A stretch of DNA of 64,000 nt, taken from positions 1-64,000 of the forward strand of contig CAIXNB010000024.1 in the NCBI GenBank assembly GCA_903920695.1. The letters run 5' to 3'. The DNA comes from an uncultured beta proteobacterium. GTDB taxonomy: Bacteria; Pseudomonadota; Gammaproteobacteria; Burkholderiales; Burkholderiaceae_C. This document shows, piece after piece, positions 40,704 to 50,104 of this stretch. The notes under the pieces are model-generated. The model worked only from the letters and a program-made list of their open reading frames with translations, was not told the origin of the DNA and made no database searches. The translations under genes were made by a program, and so were the position numbers. Every line of letters begins with the position of its first letter. The stretch's first letter is position 1.

Positions 40704-41918
40704 ATGACGCCACAGAAACCTCTCGCCATTGCACTGGCTGGCATGTTGTCGCTGGCGGTGGCCATGGGCATCGGCCGATTTGCCTTCACGCCGCTGCTGC
40801 CCATGATGCTGCACGACGGTGTGATTGACCTGCCGGCGGCCAGCTGGCTGGCCACGGCCAATTACCTCGGCTATTGGCTCGGCGCCATGGCTTGCGCACT
40901 ACAGCCCTGGCTCTGGGGACGCTGGCGCGCCTTGCCCGCAATCGTCCATACGGCGGCGATACGCGCTGGCCTGCTGGCCACCGTGCTGCTGACGCTCGGC
41001 ATGGCTGCGCACTGGCCGAGCGCCTGGCCGCTGTGGCGCTTTCTGGCGGGCATGGCCAGTGCGCTGGTCTTTGTCTACACCTCGGGCTGGTGTTTGGCGC
41101 GCCTGTCGGCCTTGGGTCAACCGAAGCTGGCGGGCGTCATCTTTGTCGGACCCGGCCTGGGCATCATGGTGAGCGGTCTGGCGGCCACGCTGATGGTGGC
41201 TGGCAACGTGCGTGCGGCCAGTGCCTGGCTGGCATTCGGTGTGCTGGCGGTGATCCTGACGGCACTGGTATGGCCGCAGCTGCGCGGCCGGGTGGCATTC
41301 AGTGCGACGCCGCCTGATCTGTCGAACGCCTCGGGCCAGGCGCCGATGGCCGTTTTCGCGCTCGCCTATGGTCTGGCCGGTTTCGGCTACATCGTCACCG
41401 CCACCTTTCTTCCTGTGATTGCGCGCCAGGCCTTGCCTGGCTCGGTCTGGCTCGACCTGTTCTGGCCGCTGTTTGGCCTGGGTGTGGGCTTGGGCGCCTT
41501 GCTCACGATCCGCTTTCCGGTCCATTGGGATCGCCGCCACCTGCTGATGGGCTGCTACACGATGCAGGCCAGCGGAATCCTGCTCGGCGTGTACTGGCCG
41601 AGTCTGGTTGGGTTCGCCTTCGGCAGCCTGCTGATCGGTCTGCCCTTCACGGCCATCACTTTGTTTGCGATGCAGGAGGTGCGGCGCCTGCGCCCCGAAG
41701 GCGCCTCCGGCTTTATCGGTCTTCTAACGGCGGTTTATGGTTTGGGCCAGATCGCCGGCCCACCCTGGGTCAGCCTGCTGCTGCAGCGCAGTGCAAATCC
41801 GGGGCAGGGCTTTGCCCTCGCGCTGCAGACGGCGGCCGCCAGCCTGTTGCTCGGCGTGGCCCTGTTCGGCTGGCTGGTACGGCGCCATCCGGTGGCGGCA
41901 AACGCTGCGCTGGAATAG
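40704..41918 (+). CDS. YbfB/YjiJ family MFS transporter
   Basis: AGMLSLAVAMGIGRFAFTPLLPMM and repeated TM segments. Confidence 0.85.
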   Translation: MTPQKPLAIALAGMLSLAVAMGIGRFAFTPLLPMMLHDGVIDLPAASWLATANYLGYWLGAMACALQPWLWGRWRALPAIVHTAAIRAGLLATVLLTLGMAAHWPSAWPLWRFLAGMASALVFVYTSGWCLARLSALGQPKLAGVIFVGPGLGIMVSGLAATLMVAGNVRAASAWLAFGVLAVILTALVWPQLRGRVAFSATPPDLSNASGQAPMAVFALAYGLAGFGYIVTATFLPVIARQALPGSVWLDLFWPLFGLGVGLGALLTIRFPVHWDRRHLLMGCYTMQASGILLGVYWPSLVGFAFGSLLIGLPFTAITLFAMQEVRRLRPEGASGFIGLLTAVYGLGQIAGPPWVSLLLQRSANPGQGFALALQTAAASLLLGVALFGWLVRRHPVAANAALE

Positions 41919-41927
41919 CCAGGCTGA

Positions 41928-42305
41928 TTAATCGGCCGGCGGTGTTTTGCCGGGCAGCAAGGGGACGGGCCGGCGGTCCGCCAGCAGATGGCGTATGCCC
42001 AGAACCGGATGGCGCAGCAGCATGCGTGGCCCGGCCCAGCGCATCACGACCCGGATGCGCTCGCGCATATCCTTGGTATAGCAATGCACGACACACTTGG
42101 CGCAATTTGGCTTGGCATCGCCAAAGACGCAGCGCTGCAGGCGGCGCTGGGCGTAGTCAAACAAGTCGCTGCATTCGGCGCAGCGCTGAGTGCTGGCGTG
42201 GTGATGGGCGCAGTACATGTCGATCATCACTTCGATGGTCTTGAGTTCGCGCACGCGCCGGACAAAGCGCTTGTCGGTGGTGAATTCAATGAATTGATCT
42301 GACAT
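41928..42305 (-). CDS. Nitrous oxide-stimulated promoter family protein (YgbA_NO)
   Basis: RRVRELKTIEVMIDMYCAHHH...CAECSDLFDYAQRRLQRCVFGDAKPNCAKCVVHCYTKDMRERIRVVMRWAGPRML. Confidence 0.85.
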   Translation of the reverse strand: MSDQFIEFTTDKRFVRRVRELKTIEVMIDMYCAHHHASTQRCAECSDLFDYAQRRLQRCVFGDAKPNCAKCVVHCYTKDMRERIRVVMRWAGPRMLLRHPVLGIRHLLADRRPVPLLPGKTPPAD

Positions 42306-42529
42306 GCGTCTGGCTTGGGTTGTTAGGGGCCGAGGCTGCCGTTGGCTCCGGCACTGGTACTGGTACTGGCACGACCGGAGTGTAAACAGCGCGCCAGCGC
42401 ACCGGGTGTACCCCACTGCGAAAGCGGGTATGCGCGGCACAATGTTTTACGTGCGTTGCACGACCGTAGCCCCTGCCGGGCTTGCCATGCCCTAAACTGG
42501 AATCGAATCATTCCAACCAATGGGAGGCC

Positions 42530-42982
42530 ATGCCGATGCGTATTGATCACACCAGGCGCGCCGCTCTGGCCGCCATGGCCCTGACTCTGGCCGGCTGCAG
42601 CACACTGCAACCCAACCGGGAATTGGCAGCATTCAGCGCGCAGTTGACGGGCTCGAACCAGGTGCCGCCAGTGGCCACCGTTGCCAGCGGCCGTCTTTAC
42701 GCTGTGCTGAACAAGGACAGCCGCCTGTTGCGCTGGAAATTAACTTACTCCGGCCTGAACGGAGCGGCGACCGCCATCGACTTTCATGGCCCGGCGCTGA
42801 TTGGCGCCAACGCCAGCAGCATGCTTGCCTTCAAGGGGTCGCTCAAGAGTCCGGTGCAAGGACAGGCCACGCTGAACCCGACGCAGGCCGCCGACCTGCT
42901 GAGCGGAAAATGGTATTCGAATATCCACACGGCGGCCCGGCCCAACGGCGAGATCCGGGGTCAAATAATTTTGCAGGAGTAA
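42530..42982 (+). CDS. CHRD-domain lipoprotein
   Basis: Lipobox LAGC; FSAQLTGSNQVPPVATVASG ... WYSNIHTAARPNGEIRGQI. Confidence 0.82.
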   Translation: MPMRIDHTRRAALAAMALTLAGCSTLQPNRELAAFSAQLTGSNQVPPVATVASGRLYAVLNKDSRLLRWKLTYSGLNGAATAIDFHGPALIGANASSMLAFKGSLKSPVQGQATLNPTQAADLLSGKWYSNIHTAARPNGEIRGQIILQE

Positions 42983-43091
42983 GAAGCCGTCAGTTGCCGG
43001 CCCATCACGCTGGAACGGGATCGAAAAATCGTATCAAACCGCTGCCGGCTACTTCGGCACGGTGCGATGGCTGGGGCGGCCCGGCGGCGGA

Positions 43092-43520
43092 CTAGGTCTT
43101 GATGTAATTCGTCAACTGCGAGATGGTCTGCTCGTGGTCGGCGATGATGTCGTTCATCAAGTCGCGGATCGAAATCATGCCCAACACCTGGGCGCCTTGC
43201 AGCACCGGCAAGTGCCGGATCTTGTGCTGGCTCATCAGACTCATGCAGGCCAGTGTGCCGGTGTCGGGGGTAACCGTGATGACGCTGCGCGTCATGATGT
43301 CGGCAACCGTGGTTTCTTTCGAATTTTTGCCCAGCAGCGCCACCTTGCGCGTGTAATCGCGCTCAGAAACCAGTCCCACCAGTTTGCCCTGATCCATCAC
43401 CACCATGGCACCCACGCCATAGTCGGACAGTAGCCGGAGTGCCTCAAAAACGGTGGTCGACGGGCTGACCTGAAAGACCGTCGAGTTGTGATTTCTCAAC
43501 AATTCCTGAATGGGTTTCAT
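43092..43520 (-). CDS. CBS-domain pair protein
   Basis: Two CBS motifs (ALRLLSDYGVGAMVVMDQGKLVGLVSERDYTRKV; SLMSQHKIRHLPVLQGAQVLGMISIRDL). Confidence 0.9.
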   Translation of the reverse strand: MKPIQELLRNHNSTVFQVSPSTTVFEALRLLSDYGVGAMVVMDQGKLVGLVSERDYTRKVALLGKNSKETTVADIMTRSVITVTPDTGTLACMSLMSQHKIRHLPVLQGAQVLGMISIRDLMNDIIADHEQTISQLTNYIKT

Positions 43521-43737
43521 AAATGCTCCTTTAGTTGTTCCCGCGCTGACGATGCAGTGTAAACACTTTCGCGCAATGCAACAGAAGCGACTGAAACGGG
43601 CAGCGACGCACCAGCGCAATACCGAGCCGCCTGGGTAATTCTGTGAAGGGCTATAGTAGCGACGAGTTTCCAGTTGAGACTTGCCAAGTGCGCGCGAAAT
43701 AGCGGCATGACTGGCGCACGCATGCAAAAGGGTCAAC

Positions 43738-44316
43738 ATGAAATTACTGCTTCTCGGTCTACTTGTTTTTCTGGCGACGCACTCGGTGCGCATCGTGGCT
43801 GACGACTGGCGGTCACAGGCCCGGGCCCGTTGGGGTGAGCTGACCTGGAAGGCCGTGTTTTCACTGCTGTCACTGCTTGGCCTGGTCCTGCTGATCTGGG
43901 GCTTTGGGCTGGCGCGCCAGGAACCGGTGCAACTCTGGAGCCCGCCGCTGGGCATGCGCCACCTGGCTTCACTTTTGACCCTAATCGCTTTTGTTCTGCT
44001 GGCAGCCGCTTTTGTACCCGGCAACAGCATCAAGGCGCGCCTGCATCACCCCATGGTGCTGGCCGTCAAGGTATGGGCCTTGGCACATCTTCTGGCCAAT
44101 GGCAATCTCGCGCACGTGCTGCTATTCGGATCGTTTCTGGCGTGGGCCATTCTGGACTATTCCGCAGCGCGGCGGCGTGACCGTGCGGCCGGCACGCGTT
44201 ATCGCCGTGGCAGCGCGGGCGCCACCGGCATCACCGTGCTAGCCGGACTGGCTGGATGGATCGTGTTCGCGTTCTGGCTGCACGGCATGCTGATCGGCGT
44301 ACGCCCAATGGGCTAA
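43738..44316 (+). CDS. NnrU family membrane protein
   Basis: LLLGLLVFLATHSVRI...RHPMVLAVKVWALAHLLANGNLAHVLLFGSFLAWAI pattern (here HHPMVLAVKVWALAHLLANG). Confidence 0.85.
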   Translation: MKLLLLGLLVFLATHSVRIVADDWRSQARARWGELTWKAVFSLLSLLGLVLLIWGFGLARQEPVQLWSPPLGMRHLASLLTLIAFVLLAAAFVPGNSIKARLHHPMVLAVKVWALAHLLANGNLAHVLLFGSFLAWAILDYSAARRRDRAAGTRYRRGSAGATGITVLAGLAGWIVFAFWLHGMLIGVRPMG

Positions 44317-44335
44317 CAAGGCGTGGGGGTAAACC

Positions 44336-46816
44336 GTGAGCATCCGCAACCTCGACGCCCTGTTTGACCCGGACTCGATCGCTGTCATCGGCGCATCAAC
44401 GCGCATCGACAGCATCGGCACCACGGTCTGGCAGCAACTCTCTGACGGCACTTTCCCGGGCCAGCTTTACGCCGTCAATCCAAAGTACCGTGAACTCGAC
44501 GGCCGCGCGGTCGTGGCCCGCGCCTCTGATTTGCCGTGCGCGCCGGCGCTGGCCGTGATCTGCACACCACCGGCGACGTTGCCGCGCCTGATAGCAGAAC
44601 TGGCAGGCATCGGCACGCGCGCGGCCGTGGTCATGACCACGGGAATGAGTGCAGCGCAGAAGCTGGCCATGCAGAAGGCGGCAAAAAGCCATTTGCTGCG
44701 CCTGCTGGGGCCCGCCAGCATCGGCCTGCTGGCGCCGCATCAGGGGCTCAACCTCAGTTATTCCCCGGTCGATGCCAGCCCCGGTGAACTGGCCTTCGTG
44801 TCGCAATCGGCGGGCCTGATGACGGCCATGCTGGACTGGGCGAAAGGACGCAACATCGGGTTTTCGCATTGCGTTTCTCTGGGCGAACAGGTCGACGTCG
44901 ACTTTGGCGACATGCTTGATTACCTGGCCAGCGATCCGAAAACGCGCGCCATTCTGTTGTACGCCGAATCTATCGTGTCACCGCGCAAGTTCATGTCGGC
45001 GGCGCGCGCGGCCTCGCGCAACAAGCCGGTCGTCATCGTGAAGACCGGGCGTTCGCTGCCAGGGGAACCAGCAGCAGCCCCGCACGCCATTGCGCCCTCG
45101 GGTTCGGACATGGCGTTTGAAGCCGCTATCAGCCGGGCCGGCATGCTCAGGGTCAACACGCTACAGGAATTGCTGTTGGCAGCGCAGACCCTGTCACGCT
45201 TTCGCACCAACACCGACGACGCAATCACGATCCTCACCAATGACGGCGGCGCCGCTGTCATCGCCGCCGATGCTGCGGGGTATGCCGGTATCAAACTGGC
45301 GGAAATCGGCACAGTAGCCGGTCAGCAGCTCGACGCCCTGCTGCCACCGGGCCACTCGCGCGGCAATCCAGTGAACATTCTTGACGACGCGCCGCTCGCG
45401 CGCTATGAGCAAGCGCTCAAACTGCTGCTGCAGACGCCGGCCACAGGCGCCGTTCTGTTTATCCACGCACCGACGGCCGCCGTGCCCAGCGCCGCGATTG
45501 CGCAGGCACTGGCGCCCCTGGCACAACACGAACCGGGCCACCCGCCGCGCCTGCTGGCCTGCTGGCTGGGGGACCAAACTGCCGCACAGGCACGCCAGAC
45601 ATTTCAGGACGCGGGCATCGCCAACTTCGATACACCGGAGCAAGCCATACGGGCTTTTTCCCTGTTGACGCGCTATCGGCACAATCAGGCCGAATTGACG
45701 GAAGCGCCACCAGCACTACTGGAAGGCCGGACGCCAGACACGGCTGCCATCCGCACAATCGTGGCCAGTGCGCTGGCCAGTGGCCACGAAACGCTGAGCG
45801 AAGCGCAAACCCGCTCGCTGCTCCAGGCCTGCGGCATTGCCGTACTGCAACCACTGCAACCACTGCATGCAGATGCAAGACCACAGGCAAGCGCACAAGG
45901 CCGGCACGCGCAGGAGTTAATGGTCGGCAGCAGGATTGACAGCGTGTTCGGTCCGGTCATCGTGTTTGGCCAAGGCGGCAGGGCCGAGGACATCATGGCG
46001 GACCGGGCCATGGCGCTGCCGCCCCTGAATGTGCCACTGGCGAAGGCGCTGGTTGCGCGCACCCAGGTATCGCGTCTGCTGGCTGGCTGGGGCGATACGC
46101 CGGCGGTAGACGAGGCGGCATTGCACGGCGTGCTGCTGGCGGTATCCCAGTTGCTGGCGGAAATTCCGGAGATCGCCGAACTTGAGATCAACCCGCTGCT
46201 CATCAACTTTGAAGGCGTGCAAGCAATGAATGCACGCATCCGCGTGGATGCGGCGGCACCTGGCGGGGCGCGCAATTTTGCGATCCGCCCTTATCCGGCA
46301 CACCTGGAAGAAACCGTGCAGTGGCAAGGACAGACTTTGTTGTTGCGGCCGATCCGGCCCGAAGATGAAGCGCTGCACATGGAATTCCTGCAGTCTCTGG
46401 TGCCACAGGACATCCGCATGCGGGTTTTCTACAGCCGACGCAGCATGGAGCGCAGTGAGTTGGCGCGTCTGGTGCAGATTGATTACGCGCGTGAGATGGT
46501 CTTCATTGCCGTGGCCAACACGCCCGCTGGCCAGCCGCAAACCCTGGGTGTGGTGCGTGCCATGACGGATCCCGACAACGTAGCGGCTGAGTTCGGTGTC
46601 ATCGTACGATCCGATCTCAAAGGCGGCGGCCTCGGACTGCTGTTGATGCGCAAACTGATTGCCTATCTGCGCACCCGAGGCACGGCACGGTTAGTGGCCA
46701 CGGTACTGGTTGAAAATGACCGAATGCTCAAGCTGGCCAGTGAGTTGGGCTTCAAGAACGATCCTCAAGGTAGCCATGAAGTTGACACCAAGGACATCGT
46801 GCTCGCACTCACTTGA
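44336..46816 (+). CDS. Bifunctional acyl-CoA synthetase (NDP-forming)-like / GNAT acetyltransferase (Pat/YfiQ-like)
   Basis: CoA-binding N-terminus FDPDSIAVIGAS; ATP-grasp-like middle; C-terminal GNAT (EFGVIVRSDLKGGGLGLLLMRKLIAYLRTRG). Confidence 0.88.
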   Translation: MSIRNLDALFDPDSIAVIGASTRIDSIGTTVWQQLSDGTFPGQLYAVNPKYRELDGRAVVARASDLPCAPALAVICTPPATLPRLIAELAGIGTRAAVVMTTGMSAAQKLAMQKAAKSHLLRLLGPASIGLLAPHQGLNLSYSPVDASPGELAFVSQSAGLMTAMLDWAKGRNIGFSHCVSLGEQVDVDFGDMLDYLASDPKTRAILLYAESIVSPRKFMSAARAASRNKPVVIVKTGRSLPGEPAAAPHAIAPSGSDMAFEAAISRAGMLRVNTLQELLLAAQTLSRFRTNTDDAITILTNDGGAAVIAADAAGYAGIKLAEIGTVAGQQLDALLPPGHSRGNPVNILDDAPLARYEQALKLLLQTPATGAVLFIHAPTAAVPSAAIAQALAPLAQHEPGHPPRLLACWLGDQTAAQARQTFQDAGIANFDTPEQAIRAFSLLTRYRHNQAELTEAPPALLEGRTPDTAAIRTIVASALASGHETLSEAQTRSLLQACGIAVLQPLQPLHADARPQASAQGRHAQELMVGSRIDSVFGPVIVFGQGGRAEDIMADRAMALPPLNVPLAKALVARTQVSRLLAGWGDTPAVDEAALHGVLLAVSQLLAEIPEIAELEINPLLINFEGVQAMNARIRVDAAAPGGARNFAIRPYPAHLEETVQWQGQTLLLRPIRPEDEALHMEFLQSLVPQDIRMRVFYSRRSMERSELARLVQIDYAREMVFIAVANTPAGQPQTLGVVRAMTDPDNVAAEFGVIVRSDLKGGGLGLLLMRKLIAYLRTRGTARLVATVLVENDRMLKLASELGFKNDPQGSHEVDTKDIVLALT

Positions 46817-47021
46817 TGCCGATGGCCCACTGGATTAGGTACTTCGCAACGAAGCCGGTCATACCGAAGGCCAGACCCAGAAAAATCACAAAGGTGCCGA
46901 ATTTCCCGGCCTTGGACTGCCAGGCCAGATGGCCGATGATGAACAGCATGTAGAGCATGAAAGCGCCGATGCCAAAGCTCAGGCCAAAGGCGGCAATCTG
47001 TTCTTCCGAGTAACCGAACAT
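46809..47021 (-). CDS. Small membrane protein, DUF2788-like
   Basis: 70 aa, two TM segments; overlaps upstream gene by ATGA. Confidence 0.7.
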   Translation of the reverse strand: MFGYSEEQIAAFGLSFGIGAFMLYMLFIIGHLAWQSKAGKFGTFVIFLGLAFGMTGFVAKYLIQWAIGIK

Positions 47022-47863
47022 CAGAACGGCTCCCGCTGCGGCAGGGCCGAAGCATCCACCAGTTCACGGTAAGCGTGCCAGCTTGCGTGCCCCAGCAGCG
47101 GCACCACGGCGATCAGTCCGAGCATGAGTGTGCCCATTCCGAACAGGGTCAAACCCATGATGAGCGCGGCCCAGAATGCCATCGGCAGCGGATTGGTCAG
47201 AATCACTTTCCAGCTCGCAACCACGGCCTGCAATAGGGTCAACCGACGGTCCAACAACAAGGGAATAGCGATCACGGACGAGGCGAAGATCGGTGCCGCC
47301 AGTACGCCGCCGACCGCCAGCCACAGCTCGAACAGGAAACCGTGCCTGGCCAGCACAACATGCTGGACAAAATCAAGCGGATTCTGGACCGGTCCCGGGG
47401 CCAGCAGCGTAATCAAGGCGGCCGAGGTCAAAACCCAGCCGGTCCCGGCCTGCGCCAGCAAAGCGCCAAACTGCACCAGACACCAGTAGTCATTGCCCCA
47501 TTTGCTGGGGTGATGGTGTTGCCAGTTCGACCAGGTTTTCAGCACCAGGCGAAGATCGGTTCTTTCACCCCGTTCGCGCGCCCGACTGAGGGCGTACAGA
47601 CTGGTCGCCAGCACCGGCGCCACCAGCAAAAAACCGGAAAGGGCGCCGGCCAGCAGCCAGAAGCGCTGGTAAAAGATCGCCACCAGCGCGGCCCCGGCAA
47701 GGGCCAAAACCAAGCCATGTGCCAGGCTGATCCAGCCGCAAAGCAACATGTCGCGCCATCCCAGCAGCAGCCAGTGCAAGGGTCGGGTCACGGCCACGCT
47801 GCGGATGACGGGAACTGCGCCGACAGAGAGTTCAGCATCGCCTGAAGATGAAATTTTGGACAT
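47021..47863 (-). CDS. DUF2189-like integral membrane protein
   Basis: Multiple TM segments; GWRDMLLCGWISLAHGLVLA, LGHASWHAYRELVD. Confidence 0.75.
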   Translation of the reverse strand: MSKISSSGDAELSVGAVPVIRSVAVTRPLHWLLLGWRDMLLCGWISLAHGLVLALAGAALVAIFYQRFWLLAGALSGFLLVAPVLATSLYALSRARERGERTDLRLVLKTWSNWQHHHPSKWGNDYWCLVQFGALLAQAGTGWVLTSAALITLLAPGPVQNPLDFVQHVVLARHGFLFELWLAVGGVLAAPIFASSVIAIPLLLDRRLTLLQAVVASWKVILTNPLPMAFWAALIMGLTLFGMGTLMLGLIAVVPLLGHASWHAYRELVDASALPQREPF

Positions 47864-47995
47864 AAGCCTTGCAAGTGTAGAACGGACCACAACCCGTGAG
47901 TGGCCCTGATCCGGGCTCAACAAACCACTGTATCGCGCCATCGGGCAGCGTTGGGCGCCGCATAATGGGCCTTCTTAGCATCCCAGGAGATTGTC

Positions 47996-48361
47996 ATGCC
48001 CCGTCCCATCCTCGACGAATCGAAGATTCACCCCGCGATCCGGGACAAAATTGCCAACCATGAGCAGGGCATTGTGCGCGAAGTGCAGGCCGCCATTGCC
48101 AAACACCTGGTGGTGGTGGTGGGCATGGGCATGAACCCGTTCCCGAAGAAGGCCCGCAAGGCACTGAACGCGGCCGCAGTGGCCCACCATTACCTCGAAT
48201 ACGGCAACTATTTCAACAACTGGCGCCAGCGCAATGCCCTCAAACTGTGGACCGGTTGGCCAACCCTGCCGATGGTGTTTGTCAAGGGGACGCTGGTCGG
48301 CGGTGCCAACGACCTGATCGCCCTGATTGACAGCGGCGAACTGAAAAAGATGCTGGCCTGA
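47996..48361 (+). CDS. Glutaredoxin-fold protein lacking active-site cysteine
   Basis: Monothiol-Grx-like C-terminal half (WTGWPTLPMVFVKGTLVGGANDLIALIDSGELKKML); the CGFS position is NPFPKKARKAL and the protein has no cysteine. Confidence 0.8.
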   Translation: MPRPILDESKIHPAIRDKIANHEQGIVREVQAAIAKHLVVVVGMGMNPFPKKARKALNAAAVAHHYLEYGNYFNNWRQRNALKLWTGWPTLPMVFVKGTLVGGANDLIALIDSGELKKMLA

Positions 48362-48413
48362 CCCAAGAGCACGCTGTCATAGCGGGACCAGGCCGTCGCG
48401 CCCGCCGCGAGAT

Positions 48414-48962
48414 TTACTTCTGGGGCTGAACTGGCCCTTTGCCATCGCGCGGGCCACCCCTGCGTCCGGCAGAACCTTGATGCGGCAGTGTGCTGGCATC
48501 AAAAACCTTTTGCTGCTCGGGCGTCAGCGTGGCATAGAAGGCTTTGGTCGCCACGCCACGTTTTTCCATGGCAGCATTCATCTCGCTCGCATGCTGGGCG
48601 TGCAAGGCTTGCATCTTGTCGATGCGCTCGGGCGTTGGCAACTTGGCCAATTCGGTGAAATCAGGACGTTTTGCCATTAGCTCGACCGGCATTTTGACGG
48701 CCGATGTGAATGTAGTCCAGGCGCCTTCCTGCGCCGCTGTCAGCTTGAGTTGTTCCTTCAGTTTCGCGTGATGGCGGTCGGCCATCGCCTGCATTCTGGC
48801 GGGGTCCATTCTTCCCATGTCGTGGTGCATCATGCCTTCATGCATCATCGGTGCGCCTGGGCCCATCATGGGACCACCGGGGCCAGGGGTTTGCGCAAAG
48901 AGGGTCAGGCTTGAGCAGGCCAGCAGGCTAGCCAGCAATACGGGTTTGAAAACTGATTTCAT
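48414..48962 (-). CDS. Spy/CpxP-like LTXXQ periplasmic protein
   Basis: Signal peptide, Met/His-rich N-region, LKEQLKLTAAQEGAW and ATLTPEQQKVFD motifs. Confidence 0.82.
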   Translation of the reverse strand: MKSVFKPVLLASLLACSSLTLFAQTPGPGGPMMGPGAPMMHEGMMHHDMGRMDPARMQAMADRHHAKLKEQLKLTAAQEGAWTTFTSAVKMPVELMAKRPDFTELAKLPTPERIDKMQALHAQHASEMNAAMEKRGVATKAFYATLTPEQQKVFDASTLPHQGSAGRRGGPRDGKGPVQPQK

Positions 48963-49116
48963 AAGAGTTCCTTTTGCATCGGTCTGACGCGCACGATTGG
49001 CATCAGCTTGCGAAGAATGTTGCGCCAGCGCTGTGTCTGTGACGTGAGGCTTGATGGCTGGCGTGTAAAGTAAGATCAAGCCGTCAAGGCCAGACGACCG
49101 CGCCGAGGCTGTGCCA

Positions 49117-49299
49117 TCAATTCGGCTTCTGCATAGCACAGGTGTTCCAGCCGAAGATGGCGTACGGTGGGCACCAGCCAATGGCACCCGTGGCCAACGG
49201 TACAAGACCAAGCCAACCCCACCAACCAACCGTTCGGGTTGCGGCCAGACCGATCACGATGCGCAGAATGCGGTCGATGCCGCCAACGTTTGATTTCAT
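49117..49299 (-). CDS. DUF2892 (YgaP-like TM) small protein
   Basis: MKSNVGGIDRILRIVIGLAA ... GWCPPYAIFGWNTC. Confidence 0.85.
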   Translation of the reverse strand: MKSNVGGIDRILRIVIGLAATRTVGWWGWLGLVPLATGAIGWCPPYAIFGWNTCAMQKPN

Positions 49300-49330
49300 A
49301 CCAAGCTCCTATAAAATAGTGATGACAGAA

Positions 49331-49786
49331 TCAGGCGCCTGAGTAGCAGCAATTGCCTGCCAAGTCGTCCAGGATGGGGCAATCGGGTCGCTCGTCGCCA
49401 TGGCAATGCTCGAGCAGGGAAGCCAGCGTACGTTGCATAGCTTGCATCGCTTCAATACGTTGCGACAGATCATCCACATGCTTCTGGGCAATGCGTTTGA
49501 CGCTGGCACTGGTGCGCTTGCGGTTGTGCCAGAGGTCCACCAGCTCGGCAATCTCGACCATCGAAAAGCCCAGCGTGCGACAGCGTTTGATGAACTGCAA
49601 GGTGCGCACGTCCGCTTCACCGTACTGCCGGTAACCACTGTCCGTGCGTGCTACGGTTGAGAGCAAGCCCATTGATTCATAGTGGCGCAGCATCTTGGCC
49701 GACACGTTTGAAAGCCGCGCCGCCGTGCCGATAGCGACCGGCCACGAGGTGCCCGTCGCCATGCCACTCTGGGGCAAGGTTTTCAT
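49331..49786 (-). CDS. cueR: MerR-family metal-responsive regulator (CueR-like)
   Basis: AARLSNVSAKMLRHYESMGLLSTVARTDSGYRQY HTH; C-terminal Cys cluster CPILDDLAGNCC; located between copZ and copA genes. Confidence 0.85.
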   Translation of the reverse strand: MKTLPQSGMATGTSWPVAIGTAARLSNVSAKMLRHYESMGLLSTVARTDSGYRQYGEADVRTLQFIKRCRTLGFSMVEIAELVDLWHNRKRTSASVKRIAQKHVDDLSQRIEAMQAMQRTLASLLEHCHGDERPDCPILDDLAGNCCYSGA

Positions 49787-49980
49787 GCCGCGACTTCGTA
49801 ACCTTCTTCAATAATGGCCTGGGCTAGCAGTTCACGCGGCTGTTCTGATACCACATCAACTTTTCCCAGACTGCGGTCAATCTTGATCTCGGCATTGGGA
49901 TCAGCTTGTTTCACGGCGCGCATGACCGCCTTTTCGCAGTGGCCGCAGGTCATGCCGGAAACGGTAAAAGTCTGATTCAT
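49783..49980 (-). CDS. copZ: Copper chaperone (HMA domain, CopZ-like)
   Basis: FTVSGMTCGHCEKAVMRAV. Confidence 0.9.
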   Translation of the reverse strand: MNQTFTVSGMTCGHCEKAVMRAVKQADPNAEIKIDRSLGKVDVVSEQPRELLAQAIIEEGYEVAA

Positions 49981-50018
49981 GGAGAACTCCTCTGGGTGAA
50001 CACTTTGAAAGATGGGTG

Positions 50019-50049
50019 ATTTTGAACCTTACCCCGATGGGAAGGTCAA
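50019..50049 (-). promoter_or_regulatory. CueR-type promoter for copZ-cueR
   Basis: Minus strand TTGACC-N19-CAAAAT with operator ACCTTCCC-N5-GGTAAGGT inside the 19-bp spacer. Confidence 0.7.
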
Positions 50050-50066
50050 GCACTATGTAAAAAACC

Positions 50067-50097
50067 TTGACCTTGACATCGTGGGAAGCATTAGGCT
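50067..50097 (+). promoter_or_regulatory. CueR-type promoter for copA
   Basis: TTGACC-N19-TAGGCT with degenerate CueR dyad ACCTTGA...GGAAGCA. Confidence 0.6.
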
Positions 50098-50104
50098 CAC
50101 CCTT

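Noticed and set aside
42345-42375. Short ACTGGT tandem repeat
   Set aside because: Only about three imperfect units in an intergenic region; no reason to call a functional array.
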